NCBI RefSeq assembly: GCF_003752155.1 | Contig: NZ_RJVG01000002.1 | Coordinates: 124,001-188,000 of the forward strand | From: Mobilisporobacter senegalensis | GTDB taxonomy: Bacteria > Bacillota > Clostridia > Lachnospirales > Lachnospiraceae | Reading direction: 5' to 3' | Length of the DNA: 64,000 nt | In this document: positions 45,876 to 54,861 of the stretch, piece after piece | Position numbering within the stretch: the stretch's first letter is position 1 | Layout of the letters: each line of letters starts with the position of its first letter | Notes under the pieces: generated by a model | Seen by the model: the letters and a program-made list of their open reading frames with translations, nothing else | Database searches by the model: none | What the model was told of the DNA's origin: nothing | Made by a program: the position numbers and the translations under genes

Positions 45876-46652
45876 ATGCTTTTTTTGGATAATGTAAATA
45901 TTCAATATAAAACTAAAAATGAAACGTGGGAGGTAATTCAAAACCTCTCTTTGCAAATAAAGCAAGGAGAGGCTTTGATTATTTTAGGTTCCTCCGGATG
46001 TGGGAAATCAACCCTGATCAATGCTTTAGCGGGTACCATTCCCATTGAGAGCGGATATATAGAATTTGTGAAAGATAATGATAGAAAACCTTTAACACCA
46101 AAAAATCATACCATTGGATTCATTCCTCAAAACTGTGGACTATTACCATGGAAAACAGTAAAAGACAACTGTTTATTACCTCTTAAGATTCATCATAAAA
46201 GAGTGGATGAGAAGAAAAAGCAGGAGATAATAAAAATATATGAGGCTTTAAATATATCCCATTTATTAAATAAATATCCCAAAGAACTTAGCGGTGGACA
46301 AGTACAAAGAGCGGCAATTGCAAGGGCGTTTATAATGAAGCCGGATTTATTATTAATGGATGAACCATTTTCAGCACTGGATGCAATTACCAGGGAAGAA
46401 GCGAGAGAATTATTTCTGAATGTTTGGAATCAAAATAAAGCTACAACCATATTGGTTACTCATAGTATAGAAGAAGCTCTTTATCTTGGAAACAGAATTG
46501 CAGTAATGGGAACAGAAAAGGGAGAAATGAAATATTTCATGGATAATCCTTACCTTGGAAAATCCTATCCGGATGATACAAATTATTTGAATACGAAACG
46601 ATTATTGAGAGATATGCTAAAGGTAGAAGAAAGGAAGGAGACAGTTGAATAA
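45876..46652 (+). CDS. TauB/SsuB-type ABC ATPase
   Basis: A 258-aa importer ATPase, started at the ATG at 45876 with GGTGA 5 nt upstream; GTG codons at 45864 and 45867 are alternatives. Walker A is GSSGCGKST, Q-loop GFIPQNCGLLPW, signature LSGGQVQRAA, Walker B LLLMDEPF with SALDA, and H-loop VTHSIEEA. It is typical of nitrate/sulfonate/taurine and thiamine-precursor transporters. The downstream permease gene overlaps its end by 8 bp. It powers uptake of the ligand bound by the upstream lipoprotein. Confidence 0.94.
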   Translation: MLFLDNVNIQYKTKNETWEVIQNLSLQIKQGEALIILGSSGCGKSTLINALAGTIPIESGYIEFVKDNDRKPLTPKNHTIGFIPQNCGLLPWKTVKDNCLLPLKIHHKRVDEKKKQEIIKIYEALNISHLLNKYPKELSGGQVQRAAIARAFIMKPDLLLMDEPFSALDAITREEARELFLNVWNQNKATTILVTHSIEEALYLGNRIAVMGTEKGEMKYFMDNPYLGKSYPDDTNYLNTKRLLRDMLKVEERKETVE

Positions 46653-47391
46653 AATAATTCGAAATCTTAAGTTATTTATACAAGGTTTTCTTTCTATTAA
46701 TTTAATATGGTTCATTGGCTATCTGGTATCTGATACCACGGTAATTCCAAACCCTATATATGTATATAAGAATTTTGGAAATATATTAACAGATCATATG
46801 ATGATACATATTCTTTATAGCTTAAAAAGAATTGGGATTGGACTACTCTTATCTCTGCTTGTTGGTATTCCAATTGGAATATTAATGGCATATTCACAAA
46901 AAATAAACAGGATATTATATCCATTTATTTATTTTGGTTATCCAATTCCTAAAACAGCATTATTGCCTATTGCGATGCTTCTCTTGGGAATGAGGGATGG
47001 GTCCAAAATCGTTATTATGTTTTTGGTGATAGTATTTCAAGTGATTGTATCAGTAAGAGATAGTGTATATAATATAGATAATGTTTTATATCAGGTGATT
47101 CAAAGTAATGGAGCAAGCAGATGGCAGATGATATGGCACGTTACATTACCTGCAATTTTACCTCAATTACTTACAAGTGTACGTGTTTCCTTAGGTGCAG
47201 CAGTCTCCATTCTTTTCTTTGTAGAAGGTTATGGGACCACTTATGGAGTAGGGTATTATATTCAGGATGCCTGGTCAAAAATTAATTATGTTGATATGTA
47301 TATAGGAATCATTACAATCTCAATTATGGGCTTTTCTTTATTTGCTTTGATAGATTATGCATCGGATAAACTATGTAAATGGAATCGATAA
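46645..47391 (+). CDS. SsuC/TauC-type ABC permease
   Basis: A 248-aa BPD_transp_1 permease that starts with TTG at 46645 inside the ATPase gene (GGAGAC upstream). It has five or six helices and the ATPase-contact EAA-like loop VIQSNGASRWQMIWHVTLPA. It closes the UbiD-UbiA-importer operon; a perfect palindromic terminator follows 44 bp later. The substrate is unknown. Confidence 0.93.
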   Translation: MNKIIRNLKLFIQGFLSINLIWFIGYLVSDTTVIPNPIYVYKNFGNILTDHMMIHILYSLKRIGIGLLLSLLVGIPIGILMAYSQKINRILYPFIYFGYPIPKTALLPIAMLLLGMRDGSKIVIMFLVIVFQVIVSVRDSVYNIDNVLYQVIQSNGASRWQMIWHVTLPAILPQLLTSVRVSLGAAVSILFFVEGYGTTYGVGYYIQDAWSKINYVDMYIGIITISIMGFSLFALIDYASDKLCKWNR

Positions 47392-47435
47392 TAAAAGACA
47401 CTGGCTTTTGTTTATATGAATTTTGATCCTCATAT

Positions 47436-47484
47436 AATGAGAGAGGGGTATTTCTTATAAGAAATACCCCTCTCTCATTTTTAG
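47436..47484. terminator. Perfect 22-bp-arm palindromic terminator
   Basis: Arms at 47436-47457 and 47458-47479 are perfectly complementary, with core GAGAGGGGTATTTC and almost no loop, followed by a T run. It insulates the UbiD/UbiA operon from the arabinose region. Confidence 0.92.
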
Positions 47485-47514
47485 TACCTTTTACAGTGGA
47501 AGGAAGAAAAATAC

Positions 47515-47541
47515 ATATGTACAACTTAATATGTACAACTT
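47515..47541. promoter_or_regulatory. Candidate AraR operator, direct repeat
   Basis: ATATGTACAACTT occurs twice, at 47515-47527 and 47529-47541. Related GTACARNT sites lie at about 47620 and 47834 (ATACGTACAACT). AraR operators in Firmicutes centre on GTACGTACAA-like sequences. The region precedes the sugar importer, and an AraR gene lies downstream. The rest of 47542-47932 shows a promoter and a long untranslated leader but no gene. Confidence 0.4.
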
Positions 47542-47665
47542 TGAAGAGATAAGAAAATATACCAAAATATTCATAGAAAATAAAGAATTATAGTATATAA
47601 TGCATATAAAATAATTATGTATGTACAGGTTTTGAGAATAAAATTAAAAAAAACTAAAATATGTG

Positions 47666-47694
47666 TTGACAAGTTTGGATTTGTAATATATATT
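47666..47694 (+). promoter_or_regulatory. Promoter of the monosaccharide importer operon
   Basis: A perfect TTGACA (47666-47671) and TATATT (47689-47694) have 17-bp spacing; an alternative TATTAT lies at 47691. The start codon is at 47933, giving an unusually long leader of roughly 230 nt. Confidence 0.6.
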
Positions 47695-47932
47695 ATAACT
47701 ATAGAAAAGAGAAAAAAGTTATAATAATATGTTAAAATGCACATATAAAAATTGATAATTTTCTCAAAATGTATTGGATAATATATGAAACTTCAATAAA
47801 TAGTGGGTTTGCAGTAGGCGAATTAGTGAATACGTACAACTACATGCTTGATGCATGAATTGTAAATACAAGTTGCTTATGGCGGTAGAACATGGAGATG
47901 AAATGCCGCGAATTAAAAGGGAGGAAACAAAA

Positions 47933-49096
47933 ATGAAAAAAGCTATCAAAAAGGTTCTGGGTGTAATGCTGGCAGCTACAATGATTTTTTCTTTAGCTGG
48001 ATGTAAGAGTCAAGATGCTCCTACAACGGACACGTCAGGTACTGCAGAAACCAAGCAAGAGACGGATACAGCAGATACCGCAGAGAAGACGGAAAGTAAT
48101 GGTAAAAAAGTGGGTGTTGCAATGCCTACCCAATCTTCACAGAGGTGGATTCAGGATGGTGCTAACATGAAATCCCAATTGGAAGCACTAGGATATGAAG
48201 TGGATCTCCAATATGCAGAAGATGATGTTCAAGCTCAGGTTGCCCAGATAGAAAACCTAATTAATAACGGAGCAAATTGTTTAGTAGTAGCAGCTGTTGA
48301 TTCCTCAGCATTGGTAAATGTACTTGGTGAGGCAAAAGCAAATGGTATTCCGGTTATTGCATACGATCGTTTATTAATGGATACAGATGCTGTTTCTTAT
48401 TACGCAACATTTGATAATGAAGGTGTTGGTGTTGCAATCGCAACTTATATTGAAGAAAAAATGCAGCTTGCTACCGCAAAAGATGAAGGAAGAACATATA
48501 ATATAGAATTCTTCATGGGTTCCCCAGATGATAATAATGCAGTATTCCTGGATAATGGTATACATAAAGTGTTAGATAAATATTTAGAGAGTGGTGTTTT
48601 AAAGTGTCAATCAGGACAAACAACATTTGATAAAACAAATACACTTCGCTGGAGTCAGGAAACTGCTCAAAAACGTTGTGAAGATATTTTATCAGGATAT
48701 TATGCAGACGGAGAACATCTTGATATTGTAGCCAGCGCATTTGATGGTTTAAGCTATGGTGTAGCAGCTGCATTAACAGGTGCTGGTTACGCTCCTGGAG
48801 AAGGATGGCCACTAATTACAGGACAGGATGCAGAACTTATGGCTACGAAAAACATCATTGCCGGAACACAGGCAATGTCTATCTTTAAAGATACAAGAGT
48901 ATTAGCAGAAAAAGCAGTTACAATGGTTCAGGCAGTTCTTGAAGGCAAGACACCTGAAATCAATGATGAAACAACTTATAATAACAACGTTATTACTGTT
49001 CCTTCATATCTATGTACTCCTGTTCCTGTAGATAAAGATAATTATGAAAAAGAATTAGTTGATTCTGGTTACTATAAAGCGGAAGACTTAAAATAA
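47933..49096 (+). CDS. chvE: Monosaccharide-binding lipoprotein, ChvE type
   Basis: A 387-aa sugar-binding lipoprotein with lipobox SLAGC (Cys24). The ATG at 47933 follows GGGAGG; an upstream ATG at 47855 would add a non-signal extension. A Thr/Glu-rich linker precedes the Peripla_BP_4 fold: KVGVAMPTQSSQRWIQDGANM, split from GANCLVVAAVDSSALVN, and EFFMGSPDDNNAVF. It matches the ChvE group that serves the MmsAB importer (arabinose, xylose, galactose, glucose). The araRABD genes downstream point to L-arabinose. Confidence 0.88.
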   Translation: MKKAIKKVLGVMLAATMIFSLAGCKSQDAPTTDTSGTAETKQETDTADTAEKTESNGKKVGVAMPTQSSQRWIQDGANMKSQLEALGYEVDLQYAEDDVQAQVAQIENLINNGANCLVVAAVDSSALVNVLGEAKANGIPVIAYDRLLMDTDAVSYYATFDNEGVGVAIATYIEEKMQLATAKDEGRTYNIEFFMGSPDDNNAVFLDNGIHKVLDKYLESGVLKCQSGQTTFDKTNTLRWSQETAQKRCEDILSGYYADGEHLDIVASAFDGLSYGVAAALTGAGYAPGEGWPLITGQDAELMATKNIIAGTQAMSIFKDTRVLAEKAVTMVQAVLEGKTPEINDETTYNNNVITVPSYLCTPVPVDKDNYEKELVDSGYYKAEDLK

Positions 49097-49117
49097 TCAA
49101 CTGGCATTTTGCAATGA

Positions 49118-49147
49118 AAAGGTGGCAACTTGTTTGTCACCTTTCTT
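49118..49147 (+). terminator. Intercistronic hairpin between chvE and mmsA
   Basis: AAAGGTGGCAA (49118-49128) pairs with TTGTCACCTTT (49134-49144, one wobble), then CTT. It likely stops most transcripts after the binding protein gene, keeping that subunit in excess. Confidence 0.7.
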
Positions 49148-49174
49148 AGATAAAAATGAAAGGAGCTGAATAGA

Positions 49175-50725
49175 ATGTCTGACATAATTTTGGAAATGAA
49201 CCACATTACAAAAGAATTCTCTGGTGTGAAAGCTCTCGATGATGTAAATCTTAAAGTAAAGCGGGGAGAAATTCATGCATTATGCGGAGAAAATGGTGCC
49301 GGTAAATCTACTTTAATGAATGTATTGTCCGGAGTTTATACATATGGTTCATATTCAGGAGATATTATTTACAATGGAAAGGCCTGCCAGTTTCACTCTA
49401 TAAAGGATAGTGAAAGTAAAGGAATCGTAATAATTCATCAGGAGTTAGCCCTAAGTCCATACCTTTCCATAGCTGAGAATATTTTCATAGGCAATGAGGT
49501 TACTTCGGCAAAAGGAGTAATAGACTGGACCAAGACAAGACAGAAAGCAAAAGAAATGTTGGCGAAAGTGGGTTTGGAGAATGAGAATATAAATACTCCG
49601 GTAAATTCTCTTGGAGTTGGAAAGCAGCAATTAATAGAAATTGTTAAGGCACTTGCTAAGAAGGTGGATCTATTAATATTAGATGAGCCAACAGCAGCAC
49701 TTAACGATGAAGAAAGCAAACAATTGTTAGAAATTATGCTACAGCTTAAAAAACAAGGGATTACATGTATTATCATATCCCATAAATTAAGTGAGTTAAG
49801 TTATGTTGCAGATTCTATTACGGTTATCCGTGATGGTAAGACTATTGAAACCATGAATAAAGAAACAGATGAGTTTACGGAAGACAGAATCATTAAGGGT
49901 ATGGTTGGAAGGGAATTAACCAATCTTTACCCAGCAAGGGAAAGCAACATAGGTGATGTTATGGTTGAAGTAAACAACTGGAATGTTTATCATCCAGACG
50001 ATGAACACAGACAAATAATCAAAAATGTTTCTTTCCAGGTTCGAGCAGGAGAAATTGTTGGTTTTGCCGGATTAATGGGAGCTGGAAGGACAGAACTGGC
50101 AATGAGTTTGTTTGGTAAAGCTTATGGTCAAAAAATAACTGGTGAATTTAAGAAAAAAGGAGAGGTGCTTCACTTAAATAATGTTAGAGAAGCCATTAAG
50201 AATAAAATTGCATATGTTTCTGAAGATCGTAAGAATTTTGGATTAATTCTGATAGATGATATAAAACAAAATATGACATTAGCCGCATTAAGAGAATATT
50301 TCTCGAAAAAAGGCGTTGTGAACAAAAATGAAGAGATTGTTACAGCAAAGAAATTTAAGAAATTAATCAATGTAAAGGCCAATTCCATTGAACAGACAGT
50401 AGGGTCCCTATCTGGTGGGAATCAGCAAAAGGTAGTTTTGGCTAAATGGATGATAACTGAACCTGATGTTCTGATTTTGGATGAACCAACCAGGGGTATT
50501 GATGTAGGTGCAAAATATGAAATCTATTGTATCATCAATGATTTAGCAAAGGCTGGGAAAGCAATTATATTTATTTCATCAGAAATGCCAGAAATCATTG
50601 GCATGTGCGACAGGGTATATGTCCTGAATGAAGGAAAAATTGCGGGAGAACTAGATAAGGAAGATTTATCCCAAGAGAAGATCATGAAGTGTATCGTAAC
50701 ACATAATGGGAAGGAGAATAACTAA
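49175..50725 (+). CDS. mmsA: Monosaccharide ABC importer ATPase (two-domain)
   Basis: A 516-aa tandem ATPase of the RbsA/XylG/MmsA type. The N-terminal half has Walker [10 protein letters not shown], the Q-loop [21 protein letters not shown] (split by fold), Walker [12 protein letters not shown] and the signature LGVGKQQ. The C-terminal half has a degenerate Walker A (GLMGAGRTE), which is normal for the family, with signature LSGGNQQKV and [14 protein letters not shown]. It drives sugar uptake with ChvE and MmsB. Its last base is the first base of the permease start codon. Confidence 0.93.
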   Translation: MSDIILEMNHITKEFSGVKALDDVNLKVKRGEIHALCGENGAGKSTLMNVLSGVYTYGSYSGDIIYNGKACQFHSIKDSESKGIVIIHQELALSPYLSIAENIFIGNEVTSAKGVIDWTKTRQKAKEMLAKVGLENENINTPVNSLGVGKQQLIEIVKALAKKVDLLILDEPTAALNDEESKQLLEIMLQLKKQGITCIIISHKLSELSYVADSITVIRDGKTIETMNKETDEFTEDRIIKGMVGRELTNLYPARESNIGDVMVEVNNWNVYHPDDEHRQIIKNVSFQVRAGEIVGFAGLMGAGRTELAMSLFGKAYGQKITGEFKKKGEVLHLNNVREAIKNKIAYVSEDRKNFGLILIDDIKQNMTLAALREYFSKKGVVNKNEEIVTAKKFKKLINVKANSIEQTVGSLSGGNQQKVVLAKWMITEPDVLILDEPTRGIDVGAKYEIYCIINDLAKAGKAIIFISSEMPEIIGMCDRVYVLNEGKIAGELDKEDLSQEKIMKCIVTHNGKENN

Positions 50726-51891
50726 TGGAAAAGAAAACGATTAATATAGATATGAAGCAATATGGCATGGTTATTGCCATGATAGCCATCTTCTTTATAT
50801 TTAATATTTTATCAGCAGGGAAAAATGCAACGCCAATGAATATTAATAACTTAATTATGCAAAATAGTTATGTGATAATTTTAGCAGTTGGTATGTTGCT
50901 ATGTGTTTTAACGGGTAATGTTGATCTGGGAGTTGGTTCGGTTGTTGCTCTTACTGGTGGAATTTGTGCAATTTTCGTATTGGATTACGGTATGCCGATC
51001 CCTCTTGCTTTTCTTGTTGTAATTATAATTGGTATCTTAACAGGTATGTTCGCAGGATTTTTCATAGCAGCCCTTGGAATACCGCCTTTTATCGTAACAT
51101 TAGCAACCATGTTAATGGGACGTGGTCTTACATATGTGGCACTAAAAGCACAAACCAAAGGACCACTGCCAACTTCTTATACACAGATTGGTGCAGGGTA
51201 TCTGCCTGCAATTAGTATTGGTCCAAAGGAAGCTCCAATTGATCTGCTAAGTATCATTGTCGCCATAGTTGCAACATTACTTATTATATTTTTTGAATTA
51301 AAATCTATTAAGACAAAAAAGAAATATGGATTTGACACGATACCAATGTGGCAGACGGTCATTAAATTAATAATAATTATGGCAATCCTATGGTTCTTTA
51401 TGGTAAAATTAGCAACATATAGAGGAATGCCAATTGTATTAGTTCTAATAACAGTTCTGATTGGAATTTATCACTTTATTACAAGTAAAACAGTAGCAGG
51501 GCGCCAGGTATATGCATTAGGTGGTAATGCAAAGGCTGCAAGATTATCAGGTATAAACACGAAGAAAGTTTTTTTCTGGGTTTATACGAATATGGGACTT
51601 CTTAGTGCGATAGCAGGTATCGTTTTATCTGCCAGAAATGCATCTGCTACTCCTAAAGCTGGTGATGGGTTTGAAATGGATGCGATTGCTGCTTGCTATA
51701 TTGGTGGTGCAGCAACTGCTGGTGGTATCGGAACAATTATTGGAGCGGTAGTAGGTGCTCTTATCATGGGTATCTTAAATAATGGTATGTCCTTAATAGG
51801 CTGGTCAACAGATATTCAAAAAGTGGTAAAAGGCTGTGTTCTTTTAGGTGCTGTTACTGTGGATCTGGTTTCAAAGCGTAAAAATAATTAA
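50725..51891 (+). CDS. mmsB: Monosaccharide ABC importer permease
   Basis: A 388-aa BPD_transp_2 permease of the RbsC/XylH/MmsB type with about ten helices. It has GNVDLGVGSVVALTGG, GILTGMFAGFFIAALGIPPF and the family's late motif GRQVYALGGNAKAARLSGI, a cytoplasmic loop for the ATPase. The length fits MmsB (longer than RbsC). It overlaps the ATPase stop by one base, so it is translationally coupled. araR follows 44 bp later. Confidence 0.93.
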   Translation: MEKKTINIDMKQYGMVIAMIAIFFIFNILSAGKNATPMNINNLIMQNSYVIILAVGMLLCVLTGNVDLGVGSVVALTGGICAIFVLDYGMPIPLAFLVVIIIGILTGMFAGFFIAALGIPPFIVTLATMLMGRGLTYVALKAQTKGPLPTSYTQIGAGYLPAISIGPKEAPIDLLSIIVAIVATLLIIFFELKSIKTKKKYGFDTIPMWQTVIKLIIIMAILWFFMVKLATYRGMPIVLVLITVLIGIYHFITSKTVAGRQVYALGGNAKAARLSGINTKKVFFWVYTNMGLLSAIAGIVLSARNASATPKAGDGFEMDAIAACYIGGAATAGGIGTIIGAVVGALIMGILNNGMSLIGWSTDIQKVVKGCVLLGAVTVDLVSKRKNN

Positions 51892-51935
51892 TCTTAAGTG
51901 AACAGAAACTTGATGTTTTGTGGGAGGAAATATTA

Positions 51936-53015
51936 ATGACAGGAAATATACCGAAGTATATGGAATTGGTGAATTGGGTAAAAGAAAAAGTGGAAGCAAA
52001 AGAGCTTAAATCAGGGGATAAATTATATTCTGAAAATGAATTAAGTTCTATGTTCTCCATGAGCAGACAGACGGTACGTCATGGTATAAGCAAGTTAGAG
52101 CAGGAAGGAATTGTTGAACGTATTCAAGGCAGCGGTACTTATATCTGTAATAAATTTAAATATGACAATCCCAAAACATTAAATATTGCAGTTGTAACTA
52201 CTTATGTAGATCGATATATTTTTCCTAACGTAATAAAGGAAATGGAGAAAGTAATCTCTGGGGCCGGGTATTTTACTCAGATAGCTTTTACTTATAACAC
52301 TCTTGAAAGGGAATCTTCAATATTACAAACGTTCCTTAATAATAATATTGTGGATGGAATTATTGTAGAACCAACAAAGAGTGGAATTCCTAACCCTAAC
52401 ATCGAGTTATATCATGAAATTATAGATAGAAAGATTCCTACTATTTTTATTAATAGTTATTATCCAAATCTTGACCTGCCCCATGTAGCTATGGATGATA
52501 CCAAAGCTGGATTAATTGCAGTAAATCATCTAATAGAACTTGGGCATACGAATATAGCGGGTATCTTTAAAGCAGATGACAGACAAGGACATTTTCGTTA
52601 TTCTGGATACGTAAACGGATTATTAAATGCCGGTTTAAAAATTCATGATGATAATATTGTTTGGATTGATACAGAAGATACAAATCATATGGAAGATAAT
52701 GAGCAAAGAATTCTAAAGAGATTAAAAGGCTGTACCGGATGTGTTTGTTATAATGATGAAGTTGCGGTATCGGTGGTGGAAATATGTAAAAAGAATAATA
52801 TTAGTATACCGGAGCAATTATCCATTGTTAGTATAGATGATTCTGATATGGCTGCAAGGTGTGATGTTCCATTGACTTCAGTCGCATATCCAATTACAGA
52901 ATTAGGGAAAAAATCAGCTCAAAATCTTCTTTATTTAATAGAGGATGACAGATTCGATGCCAACTATGACTTTACCCCGACACTAACAATCCGTAATTCT
53001 GTGAAAAAATTATAA
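51936..53015 (+). CDS. araR: Arabinose repressor, GntR-LacI hybrid
   Basis: A 359-aa repressor, started at the ATG at 51936 (GGGAGG upstream). The N-terminal GntR winged helix (about 1-72) contains YSENELSSMFSMSRQTVRHG and the wing VERIQGSGTYI. The C-terminal LacI/PBP-like sensor (about 80-359) contains VDGIIVEPTKSG and VAMDDTKAGLIAVNHLIELG. This combination is the hallmark of AraR, which is released from DNA by L-arabinose. The gene lies between importer and catabolic genes. Its operators are probably GTACAACT-like sites upstream of the importer. Confidence 0.94.
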   Translation: MTGNIPKYMELVNWVKEKVEAKELKSGDKLYSENELSSMFSMSRQTVRHGISKLEQEGIVERIQGSGTYICNKFKYDNPKTLNIAVVTTYVDRYIFPNVIKEMEKVISGAGYFTQIAFTYNTLERESSILQTFLNNNIVDGIIVEPTKSGIPNPNIELYHEIIDRKIPTIFINSYYPNLDLPHVAMDDTKAGLIAVNHLIELGHTNIAGIFKADDRQGHFRYSGYVNGLLNAGLKIHDDNIVWIDTEDTNHMEDNEQRILKRLKGCTGCVCYNDEVAVSVVEICKKNNISIPEQLSIVSIDDSDMAARCDVPLTSVAYPITELGKKSAQNLLYLIEDDRFDANYDFTPTLTIRNSVKKL

Positions 53016-53069
53016 ATATTAATTCATGATATTTGTGGAGGCATTTGGCTATGTTAGGGGGGCATGCAA

Positions 53070-53291
53070 ATGACAAAAAAACATATATCAAACAATGACA
53101 TTAAGAAACCAGGAAAAGTAAAAATATTAAAAAGAGATAGGGATAAAGAATTAAATATAAAAAAAGTAACCGGTTAAAGTTTCGAATTCATTACAATTGG
53201 AAGCGGTTGAAGTTTTAAATGTAGCTGCAGAAAGATTAAAATCTGATGCCAAAAATTTAGAAGATACGGTTTCGGTGTTTAAAATTCAGTA
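53070..53291 (+). pseudogene. Chemoreceptor relic with internal deletion
   Basis: One frame from the ATG at 53070 encodes a Lys-rich 32-residue N-terminus (MTKKHISNNDIKKPGKVKIL...), a TAA at 53166 and then 40 residues ending at 53291. The last part, SLQLEAVEVLNVAAERL and KNLEDTVSVFKIQ, closely matches the C-terminus of the intact chemoreceptor at 10.7 kb ([29 protein letters not shown]). That receptor also has a Lys-rich N-terminus. So this looks like an MCP gene that lost some 600 codons, sensor and signalling core included. It fills most of the gap between araR and araA. Confidence 0.75.
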
Positions 53292-53348
53292 ATAGCTATT
53301 TGTCTCATTGATTTCCCAATGTTGTAATTTATTTAAAGGAGGATAAGT

Positions 53349-54845
53349 ATGTTAAAAAACAAAGAATATAAATTCTGGTTCGCTACCGGATCTCAAGCTT
53401 TATATGGAGACGATTGCTTAAAAGAGGTAGCAGAACATTCTAAAATTATTGTAGATGGATTAAACAAATCTGGTATTCTGCCTTTTGAAGTAGTATATAA
53501 ACCTACTCTAATTGATAATGTGTCTATTCGAAAGACATTTAATGATGCGAATGGAGATGAAGAATGTGCAGGTGTTATTACCTGGATGCATACATTTTCC
53601 CCGGCAAAATCCTGGATTTTAGGATTACAGGAATATAGAAAGCCTCTTCTTCACCTACATACACAGTTCAACAGAGAAATACCATATGGTACGATAGATA
53701 TGGACTTTATGAATACGAATCAATCTGCCCATGGGGATCGTGAATATGGTCATATTGTCAGCCGTATGGGAATCGAGAGAAAAGTGGTAGTAGGATTTTG
53801 GAATGACAAAAGTGTGCAGGAAAGAATTGCTGATTGGATGAGAACTGCAATTGGTATTATGGAAAGCAGCCATATACGTGTTCTTCGTGTAGGTGATAAC
53901 ATGAGAAATGTTGCAGTTACAGAAGGGGATAAGGTAGAGGCACAGATTAAATTTGGCTGGGAAATAGATGCTTATAATATTACGGATATTGCGGAATATG
54001 TTAGCCAGGTTTCAAAAGGAGACACAGAGGCATTAGTAGAAGAATATTACAGCAAATATGAGATTATCTTAGATGGAAGAGAACCGGCAGATTTTAGGAA
54101 ACATGTAGCAGTTCAGGCAGAGATTGAACTTGGTTTTGAAAAATTCTTAAGTGAAAAGAATTATCATGCCATTGTTACGAATTTCGAGATGCTTTCCGGA
54201 TTAAAGCAGCTTCCGGGTCTTGCAATCCAAAGATTAATGGAAAAAGGTTATGGCTTTGGTGGAGAAGGTGACTGGAAGACAGCAGCCATGGTCCGCTTAA
54301 TGAAGATTATGACTCAGGGAATAAAAGATGCAAAGGGTACTTCATTCATGGAAGATTATACATATAATTTAACTCCTGGCAAGGAAGGGATCCTACAGGC
54401 ACATATGTTGGAAGTGTGTCCAACAATAGGGGATGGTCCAATTGGAATCCGTGTCTGCCCATTATCAATGGGTAACAGGGAAGATCCGGCACGTCTTGTA
54501 TTTACCTCAAAACCTGGTAAGGGAATTGCAACTTCACTCATAGATATGGGGAATCGCTTCCGCTTGATTATTAATGAAGTAGAATGTTTATCTCAGGACA
54601 TTTCTATGCCAAATCTCCCAGTAGCATCAGCATTCTGGAGACCGGAACCAAATCTGGCAACTGGTGCAGAGAGTTGGATTTTAGCAGGTGGTGCTCATCA
54701 TACAGCATTTAGCTATGACTTAAATTCAGACCAAATGGGTGACTGGGCAGCAGCGATGGGAATCGAAGCAATTTATATTGATAAAGATACAACAATTAGA
54801 AACTTGAAAAATGAATTAAGGTGGAATTGGGTCGCTTATAAATAA
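53349..54845 (+). CDS. araA: L-arabinose isomerase
   Basis: A 498-aa cytoplasmic enzyme that converts L-arabinose to L-ribulose using Mn2+. It opens with [13 protein letters not shown], conserved in AraA, and carries [56 protein letters not shown] (metal Glu) and [10 protein letters not shown] near the C-terminus. The length is normal. It has a good AAAGGAGG site. The stop is 16 bp before the araB start. Confidence 0.97.
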   Translation: MLKNKEYKFWFATGSQALYGDDCLKEVAEHSKIIVDGLNKSGILPFEVVYKPTLIDNVSIRKTFNDANGDEECAGVITWMHTFSPAKSWILGLQEYRKPLLHLHTQFNREIPYGTIDMDFMNTNQSAHGDREYGHIVSRMGIERKVVVGFWNDKSVQERIADWMRTAIGIMESSHIRVLRVGDNMRNVAVTEGDKVEAQIKFGWEIDAYNITDIAEYVSQVSKGDTEALVEEYYSKYEIILDGREPADFRKHVAVQAEIELGFEKFLSEKNYHAIVTNFEMLSGLKQLPGLAIQRLMEKGYGFGGEGDWKTAAMVRLMKIMTQGIKDAKGTSFMEDYTYNLTPGKEGILQAHMLEVCPTIGDGPIGIRVCPLSMGNREDPARLVFTSKPGKGIATSLIDMGNRFRLIINEVECLSQDISMPNLPVASAFWRPEPNLATGAESWILAGGAHHTAFSYDLNSDQMGDWAAAMGIEAIYIDKDTTIRNLKNELRWNWVAYK

Positions 54846-54861
54846 AGTGGGGGTGATATCA

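Noticed and set aside
47855-47932. Longer N-terminus for the ChvE-type protein
   Set aside because: The extension is not a signal peptide, and the strong GGGAGG site plus lipoprotein signal support the ATG at 47933.
53070-53168. Independent 32-aa basic peptide gene
   Set aside because: It is in frame with the chemoreceptor C-terminal fragment directly after its stop, so a decayed receptor explains both parts.
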